61,661 nucleotides of DNA from Streptomyces uncialis (GTDB taxonomy: Bacteria > Actinomycetota > Actinomycetes > Streptomycetales > Streptomycetaceae). The translations under genes and the position numbers were made by a program. Positions 45,550 through 54,115 of the stretch are shown here, piece by piece (within the stretch, counting starts at the first letter, position 1; each line of letters starts with the position of its first letter). The notes beneath the pieces were generated by a model. The model worked only from the letters and a program-made list of their open reading frames with translations, was not told the origin of the DNA and did no database searches. The stretch spans positions 809,529 to 871,189 of the forward strand of contig NZ_LFBV01000010.1 in assembly GCF_001905345.1 (NCBI RefSeq), in the 5' to 3' direction.

Positions 45550-45696
45550 GCGAGCAAGTGCCCCGAAGGGGCGCGGGATACCCACGAGAGCCCCGTACGG
45601 GACAAGCGCGCCCAGCCCGGAGAACCCGGGAGACCCGGGGGACCCGGGAGACCCTGGAGACCCTGGAGACGCAAGCGAAGGCGCCCCGCCGAGGCC
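45550..45696 (-). repeat. Degenerate modular 3' array R8
   Basis: A cap-like GTGCCCCGAAGGGGCGCGG lies at the left (about 45558). The characteristic GACGCAAGCGAAGGCGCC lies at the right, just after the minus-strand response regulator stop. A short purine-rich tandem repeat (GGAGACCCT variants, about 45620-45673) has invaded the middle. Confidence 0.65.
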
Positions 45697-46440
45697 CTAC
45701 CGGATCTCCAGGATCTTCTCCCGCATCGCGTACACCACCGCCTCCATCCGGGAGTGCAGCTGAAGCTTCTCCAGGATGTTGCGGACATGGTTCTTCACGG
45801 TGTTCTCGCTGATGAACAGTTCCTTGGCGATGTCCCGGTTGTTCATCCCGGTCGCCACCAGCTTCAGCACCTCCAGCTCACGATGGGTGAGCCGGGGCGC
45901 GGGCACCAGCCTGCGCTCGTCGGTGCGCTGGATCATCGACTTGAACTCGGTGAGCAGCTTCGACGCCATCGAGGGGCTGATCTGCGACTGACCGTCCGCG
46001 ACCGCGCGGATCGCCGTCGCGACCTCGTCCGTGGAGATCTCCTTGAGCAGATACCCGGTGGCCCCGGCCTTGATCGCGTCGTAGAGGTCGGCCTCCTCGT
46101 CGCTGATCGTCAGCATGATGATCTTCGCGCTCGGGGCCACCTCCTTGATCGAGGTGCATGCCTCGATCCCCCCGCGCTTGGGCATCCGGACATCCATCAG
46201 GACGATGTCGGGCAGCAGGTCCGCCGCCTTGTCGACCGCCTCCGCGCCGTCGCCCGCCTCCCCCACGACCAGGATGTCCTCCTCGTCGTGGAGCACGATC
46301 TCCAGCCCTCGGCGGAACAGCGCGTGGTCGTCGACCACCAGGACCCGGATGGGCTCCGCACGGGAGGAACCACCGGCCGGTCCCATGCCGACGGCGCCGT
46401 CGGCGCCCACGTCACGCATCGGTCCGAAGCTGTCCGCCAT
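45697..46440 (-). CDS. NarL/FixJ-family response regulator (orphan)
   Basis: A 247-residue DNA-binding regulator. ATG 46440 has GGGGAGG about 5 bases upstream. A Gly-rich leader of about 30 residues precedes the receiver domain: VLVVDDHALFRRG with acidic pair Asp37/Asp38, phospho-acceptor Asp83 in IVLMDVRMP, Thr in IIMLTISDEE and Lys in GYLLKEI. The LuxR-type helix-turn-helix (LTHRELEVLKLVATGMNNRDIAKELFISENTVKNH) is at the C-terminus. No histidine kinase gene is adjacent, so phosphorylation must come from elsewhere or not be needed. It lies downstream of hpf in the same direction. Confidence 0.92.
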   Translation of the reverse strand: MADSFGPMRDVGADGAVGMGPAGGSSRAEPIRVLVVDDHALFRRGLEIVLHDEEDILVVGEAGDGAEAVDKAADLLPDIVLMDVRMPKRGGIEACTSIKEVAPSAKIIMLTISDEEADLYDAIKAGATGYLLKEISTDEVATAIRAVADGQSQISPSMASKLLTEFKSMIQRTDERRLVPAPRLTHRELEVLKLVATGMNNRDIAKELFISENTVKNHVRNILEKLQLHSRMEAVVYAMREKILEIR

Positions 46441-46653
46441 CGTTCCTCCCCCTGAAGGCCGTGGCCCGTCTGGGTGCCGCCCGACCGGTGCGCCGCCAAC
46501 CCGGGGCGGCAGCAACCCGGTTGACGTGTCCGACATGATTTCATGCCCGGACCCTTCCGGGGCGACAGCCACGTGCTCCGGCCGGTCGCACACGGGTGCC
46601 CCCGGGGGCGTACGCGCTCCCGGGGGCACACATTGTCCGTCGGTGGACGGCGG

Positions 46654-47352
46654 TCACCCGCCGAGTGCGCCGCCCGCGCCCGCCGACTCGACCCGGCTGA
46701 CCATGGGGTCCGTCGTCAGATGGATGACACCGTAGTCGTAGGCGTGGCGCCGGTAGACCACACTGGGCTCCTTCGTCTCGGAGTCGACGAAGAGATAGAA
46801 GTCGTGCCCGACCAGCTCCATCTCGTAGAGCGCCTGGTCAAGGCTCATCGGGGCAGCCACATGGGTCTTCTCCCGGACGACGAGAGGGCCGTCGCCCTTC
46901 ACCTCCAGCGAGCCGATCCGCTTCGTCGGGATCTCGTCACCCGCGGGCTCGGGGTCCTTGGCGATGCTGCCGTCACCGTTCAGATGCGCGGCGTCGGGGA
47001 CCCGGTCGGCGACCTCGGCGGCCGGGATACGGCCGGTGCCGCGGCGGGTGCGCCGCTTGTCGTGCTCCTTGCGAAGCCGCGCCTCAAGCTTGTCCGTCGC
47101 CAGGTCGAGCGCCGCGTACGGGTCGCTGGCCGCCGCCTCGGCCCGGATCACCGGGCCACGGGAGCGGAGCGTGATCTCCACCCGGTCGGCACGGTCGGCC
47201 TGTCGGGGGTTGGGCTCCTTGGACACCTCGACGTCCAGGCTGATCACCTTGCCGTCGAGCTTCTGGATCTTGTCCAGCTTCAGCTTCTCGGCCACGTGCT
47301 TGCGGAACCGCTCGGGCACCTCGGTCTTGCGGCCCTTGACGACGATGTCCAC
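46654..47352 (-). CDS. hpf: Long-form ribosome hibernation promoting factor
   Basis: A 232-residue protein from GTG 47352 (GGAG about 10 bases upstream). The N-terminal S30AE domain (about 1-100: VDIVVKGRKTEVPERFRKHVAEKL, then LDVEVSKEPNPRQADR) binds the decoding region of the 30S subunit. The C-terminal dimerisation domain (about 170-225: MSLDQALYEMELVGHDFYLFVD, then VVYRRHAYDYGVIHL) brings two 70S particles together as 100S dimers in dormancy. A charged linker with RRTRRGTGRIPAAEV joins them. It lies between comF and the response regulator, as in other actinobacteria. A 315-base leader precedes it. Confidence 0.93.
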   Translation of the reverse strand: MDIVVKGRKTEVPERFRKHVAEKLKLDKIQKLDGKVISLDVEVSKEPNPRQADRADRVEITLRSRGPVIRAEAAASDPYAALDLATDKLEARLRKEHDKRRTRRGTGRIPAAEVADRVPDAAHLNGDGSIAKDPEPAGDEIPTKRIGSLEVKGDGPLVVREKTHVAAPMSLDQALYEMELVGHDFYLFVDSETKEPSVVYRRHAYDYGVIHLTTDPMVSRVESAGAGGALGG

Positions 47353-47667
47353 GCAGAACTCCGTTCCCGGATGGCTCCGCCCGATCGACGGAGCGTCTCC
47401 CTTTTGCACCAGGCCCCGGTGACTCCCGAGGCCACGGACTCGGTGGCTTTCACCTCCTCCTCCCCCGGGGACAAGATCCTCACCCCACCGTCTCGGATGA
47501 TGATGAAAAAACCCGAGGCAAGGCATTCCCTATCCACGGGATCGGCTGCCCGCCTTTCCCACAACTGAACATATCCCGCCGGGGCCGATGGCGTCACCCT
47601 CTCTTGCCCGACACCTCCGTTCAAGCGAATTGAACCCCTCACGAGCTGCAACGACGCAACTTCTCGC
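47353..47667 (-). promoter_or_regulatory. hpf upstream region
   Basis: No gene is seen between comF and hpf. On the minus strand a perfect inverted repeat GTTCAA-N5-TTGAAC (47635-47619) lies just beyond the comF stop. A run of six T (after CCTCGGG, at about 47511) is unusual in such GC-rich DNA. The hpf promoter is probably here but I cannot fix it. Confidence 0.4.
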
Positions 47668-48405
47668 TCAGTTCCGGTTTATTTCGAAGGAATCCGGAGA
47701 TGCAGCTACTACGGCCGCCGTCAGCGTTATTCCGCTGCCCGCTGCACGTAATGCGCGGGCCGCTTCCGTCAATGACGCGCCCGTCGTCATCACATCGTCC
47801 ACGATCACCACACGGACGTCTTCCGCCAGCAATGCGTCACCTCCTGTGACCACCCGCAACGCCCCGTCGAGATTGGCCCTGCGTTCCTGCGGACCGAGCC
47901 CCACCTGATCCCGCACACCCCGCCGCTGACGCAGCACCGGGGCCACCCCGGCCGGCCATCCCGCCCGCCGCAGCACCGACGCCGCGACCAGCGCCATCCG
48001 CCGCGTCGGATCGTGCCCCCGGGCCCGCGTGGCACCCCGGGAGGAGGGAACGGGGACGAGGAGGAGCGAGGGACGGCGGTTCGTGGTGGACGGGTTCCGG
48101 GGGGCTCCCCCCACCCCCACCCCTCCCCCCACCGCCCCCGCCAGTGCCTCGCCCAGCGGCTTCGCGAGGTTCAGCGCGCCGCGCTCCTTGTGGGCGAGCA
48201 GCACCTCGCGTACCGAGTCGCGGTACGGCGCCGCCGCGTGGACGACCGGCAGCCCCGACGGCTCGGGCAGCGGCCGTACCCGGCGCGGCGCCCGTCCGGT
48301 CAGTCCCGTACGGCATCGCGCGCACAACGCCGTACGAGGAGTGCCGCAACCGCCGCATCCGGTCGGCAGTACCAAGTCGGTGAAGTCCTGCCACCAGCCC
48401 CGCAT
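47668..48405 (-). CDS. ComF-family phosphoribosyltransferase-like protein
   Basis: A 245-residue protein from ATG 48405 (MRGWWQDFTDLVLP, the usual start of this family in Streptomyces). In-frame GTG and TTG codons upstream would add up to 16 residues. The N-terminus has a zinc-knuckle pattern CGGCGTPRTALCARC. The phosphoribosyltransferase PRPP loop is VVIVDDVMTTGASL, with LAHKERGALNLAKPLG upstream. ComF in competent bacteria acts with the DNA uptake helicase, but Streptomyces are not known for natural competence, so the role here is unknown. A Gly/Val/Ala-rich insert (about 93-107) is species-specific. It lies in the lpqB-comF-hpf order conserved in mycobacteria. Confidence 0.85.
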   Translation of the reverse strand: MRGWWQDFTDLVLPTGCGGCGTPRTALCARCRTGLTGRAPRRVRPLPEPSGLPVVHAAAPYRDSVREVLLAHKERGALNLAKPLGEALAGAVGGGVGVGGAPRNPSTTNRRPSLLLVPVPSSRGATRARGHDPTRRMALVAASVLRRAGWPAGVAPVLRQRRGVRDQVGLGPQERRANLDGALRVVTGGDALLAEDVRVVIVDDVMTTGASLTEAARALRAAGSGITLTAAVVAASPDSFEINRN

Positions 48406-48636
48406 GAGTCCACTGTGCCAAGGGTCGGGGGAGTCGGCCACCCCTGTGGACAACGGCCTGTGGAAAACCCGGCGGACCCCGCCCGACCAGCGGGTACGCG
48501 CCTGGCCGAGGAACGCCCGGGAGAGGTGTCACGTCGGATGTCAGCCACCCCCGGGACAGCCGGGCTCCCCGGGGCCGACCGGACGGCCGGACAGCCGGAC
48601 AAAGCCTGCCGTGGCGGTCGTGGCGCCCAGGGAGAC

Positions 48637-48745
48637 CGTCAGCCCGGGTAGCCCGGTGTCAACCCGGGTACCGGTGTCAGCCCGGGTGGACCGGTGTGAA
48701 CACAGGCAGCCCGGTGCCAGCCCGGTGTCAGCCCGGGTAGACCGG
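48637..48745. repeat. Imperfect tandem repeat downstream of lpqB
   Basis: Units near 20 bases of the type CCCGGTGTCAGCCCGGGTA recur about five times and run into the last codons of lpqB. The units contain CCCGGG palindromes, so several small hairpins are possible after the gene. The 230 bases to comF hold nothing else recognisable. Confidence 0.7.
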
Positions 48746-50854
48746 CGAGGTTCCGTTCTTCAGTACCGTCCGCCAGGGCTCGCCCGGGGGCATCCGGACG
48801 ATGCCGTCGTCGGAGTGGGCGACCAGCGGCAGCCGGTCGTCGTTGCTCGCGGCGATCTCCTGCACCCCGGTCAGTCCGGGGAGCACCCCGCTCGCGGGGG
48901 TGGAGCCGTCCGTCTGGACATAGCGGATCTGCTGGACCCCGCCGCTCTCCCGGCCGACCACCACCAGCCGGCTGCCGCCCGCCCAGGACATGGCGGTGAC
49001 CTCCTCCAGCTGCGGGGCCACGGCGCGGGCCTCCACGACGGCGACATCGCTGCGGCTGTCGAGACCGGGGAGGTAGCCGTGGACGGGTGAGCGGTCCTCG
49101 ACGCCCTGGCGTTCGACGCGGCCGATCCGCAGGGTCCGCTTGCCGTCGCGTTCCACGATCAGCGCGATACGCACACCGTCGGCGGCGACCCGTACCGCTT
49201 CGATGTGACTGTCCTCCAGGCCCGGCGTCCGCACCACGACGGGGTCACCCGTGCCCTGGCGCAGCATGAACAGCCGGGGGTCGCGGGGGTCCTTGTCCGC
49301 GATCCACAGGTCGCCCCGGCCGTCCCAGCTGGGGGTGGTCAGCCGGTCGGTCTCCGCCTTGGCGGTGCTGCGCAGCACCGGGTCGCCGACGGAGGCACCG
49401 TCGCGGAAGGAGGCGACGTACAGGGAGCGGCCGTCCCGGGAGACCCCGGCGGCGAGGTCCTCGTCACGGGAGACGGCGGCGGTGCTGAGTTGCTGCGCTC
49501 CGGTGCCGAGCGGGCCGGGGACCGGTTCGGGGTCGGCGGCGGTGCTGACGCCGGGCAGCCGGACGAGGCGCTTCTTCAGGTCGAGGAAGTACTGGTAGTC
49601 GGGGCGTCCGGCGGTGCGGTGGGGTGCGACGGTCTCGGCGCGGTCGGCGGTGAGCTGGCACAGCGGTGAGCCGTCGGAGCGCTGGATCTCGACCTGTTCG
49701 ATGCCGTTGGCGGGCCAGTCCTGGAGGGTGAAGATCAGCTGTGCGGCCATCTCGGTGCACTGGGTCTGTCCGACGCCGTTGGCGGCACTGCTGAGCGGCA
49801 CCTTGAGGGTGTCGTGGCTGTCGGGGGTGAGGGTCTGGGTGCCGCTCTTCAGCAGGGTGCGGGTCGGGAAGCTGGAGCGTACGACCGGGTCCAGCCACCG
49901 GGTCGGCCCGTCGAGCAGCAGCCGTACGGTCTGGGTGACGGGGTCGATCCGCTGGCGTACGTAGACGGGGTCCGCGACGAGGCGTTCCTGGCCGTGCCGG
50001 GACGAGGAGCCGTCGACGGCGAAGTAGTACTTGTTGACGGGTTCGTAGATGCGGAGGAAGTCGGTCTCGCCGAGGACGACACCGCGGGGTGGGCGGTTGA
50101 TCCGCCATTCGTTCCCGGCGCCGCCGTCCTTGATGAGGTGGACGGGCTGCTGGTAGGTGCCGTTCGCGGGTTTGTAGGCGTGCTGTGCGTCGACGGTGGC
50201 GACCCGGCTGCCGTTCAGGGTGTAGACCTTGCCGTCGCGGTCGCCGTCGTTGTCGCCGGGGCGCTGGGCGGAGGTGGTGGGGCCGTCGGCGAGGACGGTG
50301 GTGGCCACTTCGGGGCGCCACTCCTTGGACGCGTCCTCGGTGAGGTATTTGCGGGCCATCTCGAACTGTGGGTCGTCGCTGGTCAGGGCCTCCAGGAAAC
50401 CCTGGACTATCTCGGCGGGCTGGGCGCCCTCCCGGGGCGGCATCGCGAAGACGCGGACCTGGGAGTCGGGCAGTTCGGACGCGTCCACGTCACGCAGGTC
50501 CCCGTTGTCGGGCATGGTCGCGCAGCCCGCGAGCAGGACGGCGCAGCACCCCAGTACGAGGCCGCCGCGCGGTCGTGTGACGGCCCGTGACCTGCCACCG
50601 CGCCCGGCGGCCGGCGGGTCTGCGGGGCGGCCGTTGCCAGCACCGCCGTCGGCCCTGCCGGACGAGCGGTCGGCGCGGCCGGGTGTACCGGGGACCGAAG
50701 GCGCCGGAGCGACGCCACCGCCCCCGAGCCCAGGCCCGCCACCGCCCCCATGGCCGTGCCCGAGCCCGTGCGCAGGACCGGGCACCCGCCCGCCCCGCTC
50801 ACGCCAACCACGCAACCCACGCCACCGTCCGAGCAGTCCTCCGGACTCACCCAC
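48728..50854 (-). CDS. lpqB: Lipoprotein LpqB
   Basis: A 708-residue cell-surface lipoprotein that works with the MtrAB two-component system. GTG 50854 overlaps the mtrB stop by 8 bases, with GGAGG about 7 bases before it. A Gly/Pro/Ala-rich segment of about 90 residues precedes the signal sequence GLVLGCCAVLLAGC, with lipobox Cys111; I find no in-frame start nearer the signal. The middle carries the GerMN-like domain (about 285-400: RQRIDPVTQTVRLLLDGP) and the C-terminal half is the LpqB beta-propeller domain. Known family lengths are close to 600, so the N-terminal extension is unusual. Confidence 0.92.
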   Translation of the reverse strand: MGESGGLLGRWRGLRGWRERGGRVPGPAHGLGHGHGGGGGPGLGGGGVAPAPSVPGTPGRADRSSGRADGGAGNGRPADPPAAGRGGRSRAVTRPRGGLVLGCCAVLLAGCATMPDNGDLRDVDASELPDSQVRVFAMPPREGAQPAEIVQGFLEALTSDDPQFEMARKYLTEDASKEWRPEVATTVLADGPTTSAQRPGDNDGDRDGKVYTLNGSRVATVDAQHAYKPANGTYQQPVHLIKDGGAGNEWRINRPPRGVVLGETDFLRIYEPVNKYYFAVDGSSSRHGQERLVADPVYVRQRIDPVTQTVRLLLDGPTRWLDPVVRSSFPTRTLLKSGTQTLTPDSHDTLKVPLSSAANGVGQTQCTEMAAQLIFTLQDWPANGIEQVEIQRSDGSPLCQLTADRAETVAPHRTAGRPDYQYFLDLKKRLVRLPGVSTAADPEPVPGPLGTGAQQLSTAAVSRDEDLAAGVSRDGRSLYVASFRDGASVGDPVLRSTAKAETDRLTTPSWDGRGDLWIADKDPRDPRLFMLRQGTGDPVVVRTPGLEDSHIEAVRVAADGVRIALIVERDGKRTLRIGRVERQGVEDRSPVHGYLPGLDSRSDVAVVEARAVAPQLEEVTAMSWAGGSRLVVVGRESGGVQQIRYVQTDGSTPASGVLPGLTGVQEIAASNDDRLPLVAHSDDGIVRMPPGEPWRTVLKNGTSPVYPG

Positions 50855-53420
50855 GGGGCTCCTCCCGCTCGTTCCCCGGCCGGTCGCCGGTCGTGCCCGT
50901 CAGTGCCGCCGATGTCCCGGGGGCACCCGTACGGTCCCCGGCACCGCCCGTACCGCGATCCCCGCCCGCGCTCCGGTCGCCGCCCCGGTAGCGGTCGGCG
51001 TCCACGCGCCCACCCAAGTCCCGGCGCCCGCCAACGTGCCCGTCGCCGTGCCCGCCAACGTGCCCGTCGCCGCTGCCGTCATCACGTCCGTCCACGTCCT
51101 CGCCCACGTCCCCGTCGACATCCCGGGCACCGCGTCCGTCACCGCGTCCGTCGTCACGTCCGTCGCCGTGCCCTTTGCGCACGCCACGCCCGTCGCGCGC
51201 GCCGGTGTCCGGGGCGGCGGCCGGTCCCGTCCCGTTGCCCGGGGTGTGCGGTCGTCTCGCGCCGGACGTGGTGCCGGGGCCGCACAACGTCGTGACGTCC
51301 TCGGTGGCTTCGCCGTGCGTGGCCGACGCCGGTCCGGTGCCGTCGCGGCGGGGGACGACCCGGGAGCCGTTGCTCGGCAGTGCCGCCGGGTCGACGACGG
51401 GTGTGGTGCCCGTGGTCGACCCGCCTTGCTGGGGCAGCGGGCTCCGGCCGGGGCCGCCCGCGCGCGGGGGCACGGTGGACGCGGCGGAGCGCGGTGCCCC
51501 CGTGCGCGAGTGGTGCCCGGCGGCCGGGTCGCGGGGTCCGGTGGCCGGTGCGGGGACGGCGCGGGCCGCGGCGGAGAGCTGGGCCGGGACGGTCGCCGCC
51601 GAGCCGCCGGCGGGCGGGGGCGGGGGCCCCTGGGCCGCGTCCCGGTTGCGCCGCGAATCCTCGGGTTCCAGTGGTATCGGGGAGCCGCGCAGTGCCTCGT
51701 CCGCGGTGCGCGGGAGGGTGAGGCGGAACTGTGAGCCGCCGCCGGGTTCGCCCCATGCCTGGAGCCAGCCGCCGTGCAGCCGGGCGTCCTCCAGGGCGAT
51801 CGACAGTCCGAGGCCGGTGCCGCCGGTGGTGCGCGCGCGGGCGGGGTCGGCGCGCCAGAAGCGGCTGAAGACGCGGGTGGCCTCGCCGGGCTTGAGTCCG
51901 ACGCCGTAGTCGCGGACGGCGACGGCGACGGCGCCACCGGCCGTGGCGAGCCGGACGACGACGTCCCGGCCCTCGCCGTGTTCGACGGCGTTGACGACGA
52001 GGTTGCGCAGGACCCGTTCGACGCGGCGGGTGTCGGCCTCCGCGATGACGGGCTGCTCGTCCCCGACGACGCGTATCCGGGTGCCCTTGCGTTCCGCGAG
52101 GGGTTCCGCGCCGCCGACGACCCGGCGGACGACCTCGCGCAGGTCTATCGGTTCGGCCTCCAGCGCGGCGGCGCCCGCGTCGAACCTGCTGATCTCCAGC
52201 AGGTCGGCGAGCAGTGACTCGAAGCGGTCGAGCTGGTCGGCGAGGAGTTCGGCGGAGCGCGCGGTGACGGGGTCGAAGTCCACGCGTGCCTCGTGGATGA
52301 CGTCGGCCGCCATACGCACGGTGGTGAGGGGGGTGCGCAGTTCGTGGGAGACGTCGGAGACGAACCGGCGCTGCATCCGGGACAGCGCCTCCAGCTGCTG
52401 GATCTTCAGCTGGAGGTTCTGCGCCATCTTGTTGAAGGCTTCGCCGAGGCGCGCGATGTCGTCCTCGCCGGTGACCTTCATCCGTTCCTGGAGGCGGCCG
52501 GCGGAGAGGCGTTCGGCGATGCCCGCGGCCATCCGTACGGGGGTGACGACCTGGCGTACGACGAGCCAGGCGATGGCGCCGAGGAGGACGACGACGAACA
52601 GTCCGGCGGTGGCGAGGGTGGTCTTGACGATGCTGAGGGACTTCTCCTCCTGGGCCAGCGGGAAGAGGTAGTACAGCTCGTACCGGTCGCTCTGGGGGGT
52701 GCTGAGCTGTGTGCCGATGGCGAGGCCGGGCTGGGAGGGGCGGCCGTCGCTGTAGATGATGCGGGTGTAGCTGCGGGAGGGGCCCGTGTTGTCGTCGACG
52801 CCTTCGCGCAGGGTCAGGGGGACGCTGGCGGGCGCGTCGACGTTGCCGGAGCCGCGGGGGGCGCGGGCGCTGACGTTGCCACCCTCGCCGGGTGGGTTCA
52901 GGGTGACGACGTGGAAGGCGCCCTGGCCGCTGGCGGACATCTGCTGGACGAGGTCGTTGAGCCAGATCGCGGAGTTCTGCCGGGGCAGTCCGTCGCGGGC
53001 GTTGCCGTCGGAGGTGCCCTCGCCGGCGGACCTGGCGAGGGTCTCGGCGACGCGGAAGCCGCCGGTGGCCTGGCTCTCGGCGCCCTTGACCTTGGCGTCG
53101 AGGAGGCCGTTGCGGACCTGTCCGATGACGACGAATCCGAGCAGCAGGACGACACCGAGCGACATCAGCAGGGTCGTCGCGACGACCTTGAGCTGGATGT
53201 TGCGTCGCCACAGGCGTACGGCGGGCAGCAGCGGGCGGCGCACCCAGCGGGCGAACAGCCGCAGCACGGGGCTGCCCTGCACACCGCCCTGGAGCAGCAG
53301 TCCGCCGTCGATGAGGCGCCGCACGCGCCGCCGTACCGCGCTCCGGCCGACAGGCCGTCCCGCCCCCGCCCCCGGAGTCCCGGGTGCCGTGGCCGAGACG
53401 GCACTGTCGTCCCCGGGCAT
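50847..53420 (-). CDS. mtrB: Sensor histidine kinase MtrB with extended C-terminal tail
   Basis: An 857-residue membrane kinase. ATG 53420 lies one base after the mtrA stop. TM1 is about 77-102 and TM2 about 270-290, flanking an extracytoplasmic sensor domain. HAMP follows (RQVVTPVRMAAGIAERLSAG), then the H-box FVSDVSHELRTPL (His near 357). The ATPase has N box NLVVNAVEHG, VRDYGVGLKPGEATRVF and GGTGLGLSIALEDARLHGG. After the catalytic domain (about 575) a disordered tail of some 280 residues runs Pro/Ala-rich then Asp/Gly/Arg-rich (GDGRDDGRGDGRG, DGHVGGHGDGHVGG). Typical Streptomyces MtrB are, from memory, near 690 residues. The tail explains the difference. Confidence 0.95.
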   Translation of the reverse strand: MPGDDSAVSATAPGTPGAGAGRPVGRSAVRRRVRRLIDGGLLLQGGVQGSPVLRLFARWVRRPLLPAVRLWRRNIQLKVVATTLLMSLGVVLLLGFVVIGQVRNGLLDAKVKGAESQATGGFRVAETLARSAGEGTSDGNARDGLPRQNSAIWLNDLVQQMSASGQGAFHVVTLNPPGEGGNVSARAPRGSGNVDAPASVPLTLREGVDDNTGPSRSYTRIIYSDGRPSQPGLAIGTQLSTPQSDRYELYYLFPLAQEEKSLSIVKTTLATAGLFVVVLLGAIAWLVVRQVVTPVRMAAGIAERLSAGRLQERMKVTGEDDIARLGEAFNKMAQNLQLKIQQLEALSRMQRRFVSDVSHELRTPLTTVRMAADVIHEARVDFDPVTARSAELLADQLDRFESLLADLLEISRFDAGAAALEAEPIDLREVVRRVVGGAEPLAERKGTRIRVVGDEQPVIAEADTRRVERVLRNLVVNAVEHGEGRDVVVRLATAGGAVAVAVRDYGVGLKPGEATRVFSRFWRADPARARTTGGTGLGLSIALEDARLHGGWLQAWGEPGGGSQFRLTLPRTADEALRGSPIPLEPEDSRRNRDAAQGPPPPPAGGSAATVPAQLSAAARAVPAPATGPRDPAAGHHSRTGAPRSAASTVPPRAGGPGRSPLPQQGGSTTGTTPVVDPAALPSNGSRVVPRRDGTGPASATHGEATEDVTTLCGPGTTSGARRPHTPGNGTGPAAAPDTGARDGRGVRKGHGDGRDDGRGDGRGARDVDGDVGEDVDGRDDGSGDGHVGGHGDGHVGGRRDLGGRVDADRYRGGDRSAGGDRGTGGAGDRTGAPGTSAALTGTTGDRPGNEREEPRG

Positions 53421-53421
53421 G

Positions 53422-54111
53422 TCAGCTCGGTCCGGCCTTGTATCCGACGCCCCGCACGGTCACCACGATCTCCGGGCGCTCGGGGTCCTTCTCGACCTTG
53501 GAGCGCAGCCGCTGGACGTGGACGTTGACGAGCCGGGTGTCGGCGGCGTGCCGGTAGCCCCAGACCTGCTCCAGCAGGACCTCGCGGGTGAACACCTGCC
53601 ACGGTTTGCGGGCGAGCGCGACCAGCAGGTCGAACTCCAGGGGGGTCAGCGCGATGGACTGACCGTCCCGTTTCACCGAGTGGCCGGCGACGTCGATGAC
53701 GAGGTCACCGATCGCGAGCTGCTCGGGCGCGGGCTCCTCGGAGCGCCGGAGCCGGGCCCTGATCCGTGCGACCAGTTCCTTCGGCTTGAACGGCTTGACG
53801 ATGTAGTCGTCGGCGCCGGACTCCAGGCCCACGACCACGTCGACCGTGTCGCTCTTCGCCGTGAGCATGACGATCGGTACCCCGGACTCCGCCCTGATCA
53901 GACGGCACACCTCGATACCGTCGCGGCCCGGCAGCATCAGGTCGAGAAGCACCAGATCGGGCTTGCTCTCCCGGAAGGCGGCCAGCGCCTTGTCGCCGTC
54001 CGCGACGAACGACGGTTCAAAACCTTCACCACGCAGCACGATGCCGAGCATCTCGGCCAGTGCCGTGTCGTCGTCGACGACAAGGACTCGTCCCTTCATA
54101 AACGACATCAT
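53422..54111 (-). CDS. mtrA: Response regulator MtrA
   Basis: A 229-residue OmpR-family regulator, an important developmental and osmotic regulator in actinobacteria. Three Met codons are possible starts (54111, 54108, 54099); I keep the first. The receiver has VLVVDDDTALAE, phospho-acceptor Asp57 in LVLLDLMLPGRDG, Thr in IVMLTAKSD and Lys in DYIVKPFKPKEL. The winged-helix effector has LTPLEFDLLVALARKPWQVFTREVLLEQVWGYRHA and ends VRGVGYKAGPS. It begins 4 bases after the mtnA stop, so it is cotranscribed with mtnA or uses a promoter inside it, and precedes mtrB and lpqB in one operon. Confidence 0.97.
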   Translation of the reverse strand: MMSFMKGRVLVVDDDTALAEMLGIVLRGEGFEPSFVADGDKALAAFRESKPDLVLLDLMLPGRDGIEVCRLIRAESGVPIVMLTAKSDTVDVVVGLESGADDYIVKPFKPKELVARIRARLRRSEEPAPEQLAIGDLVIDVAGHSVKRDGQSIALTPLEFDLLVALARKPWQVFTREVLLEQVWGYRHAADTRLVNVHVQRLRSKVEKDPERPEIVVTVRGVGYKAGPS

Positions 54112-54115
54112 CCCA

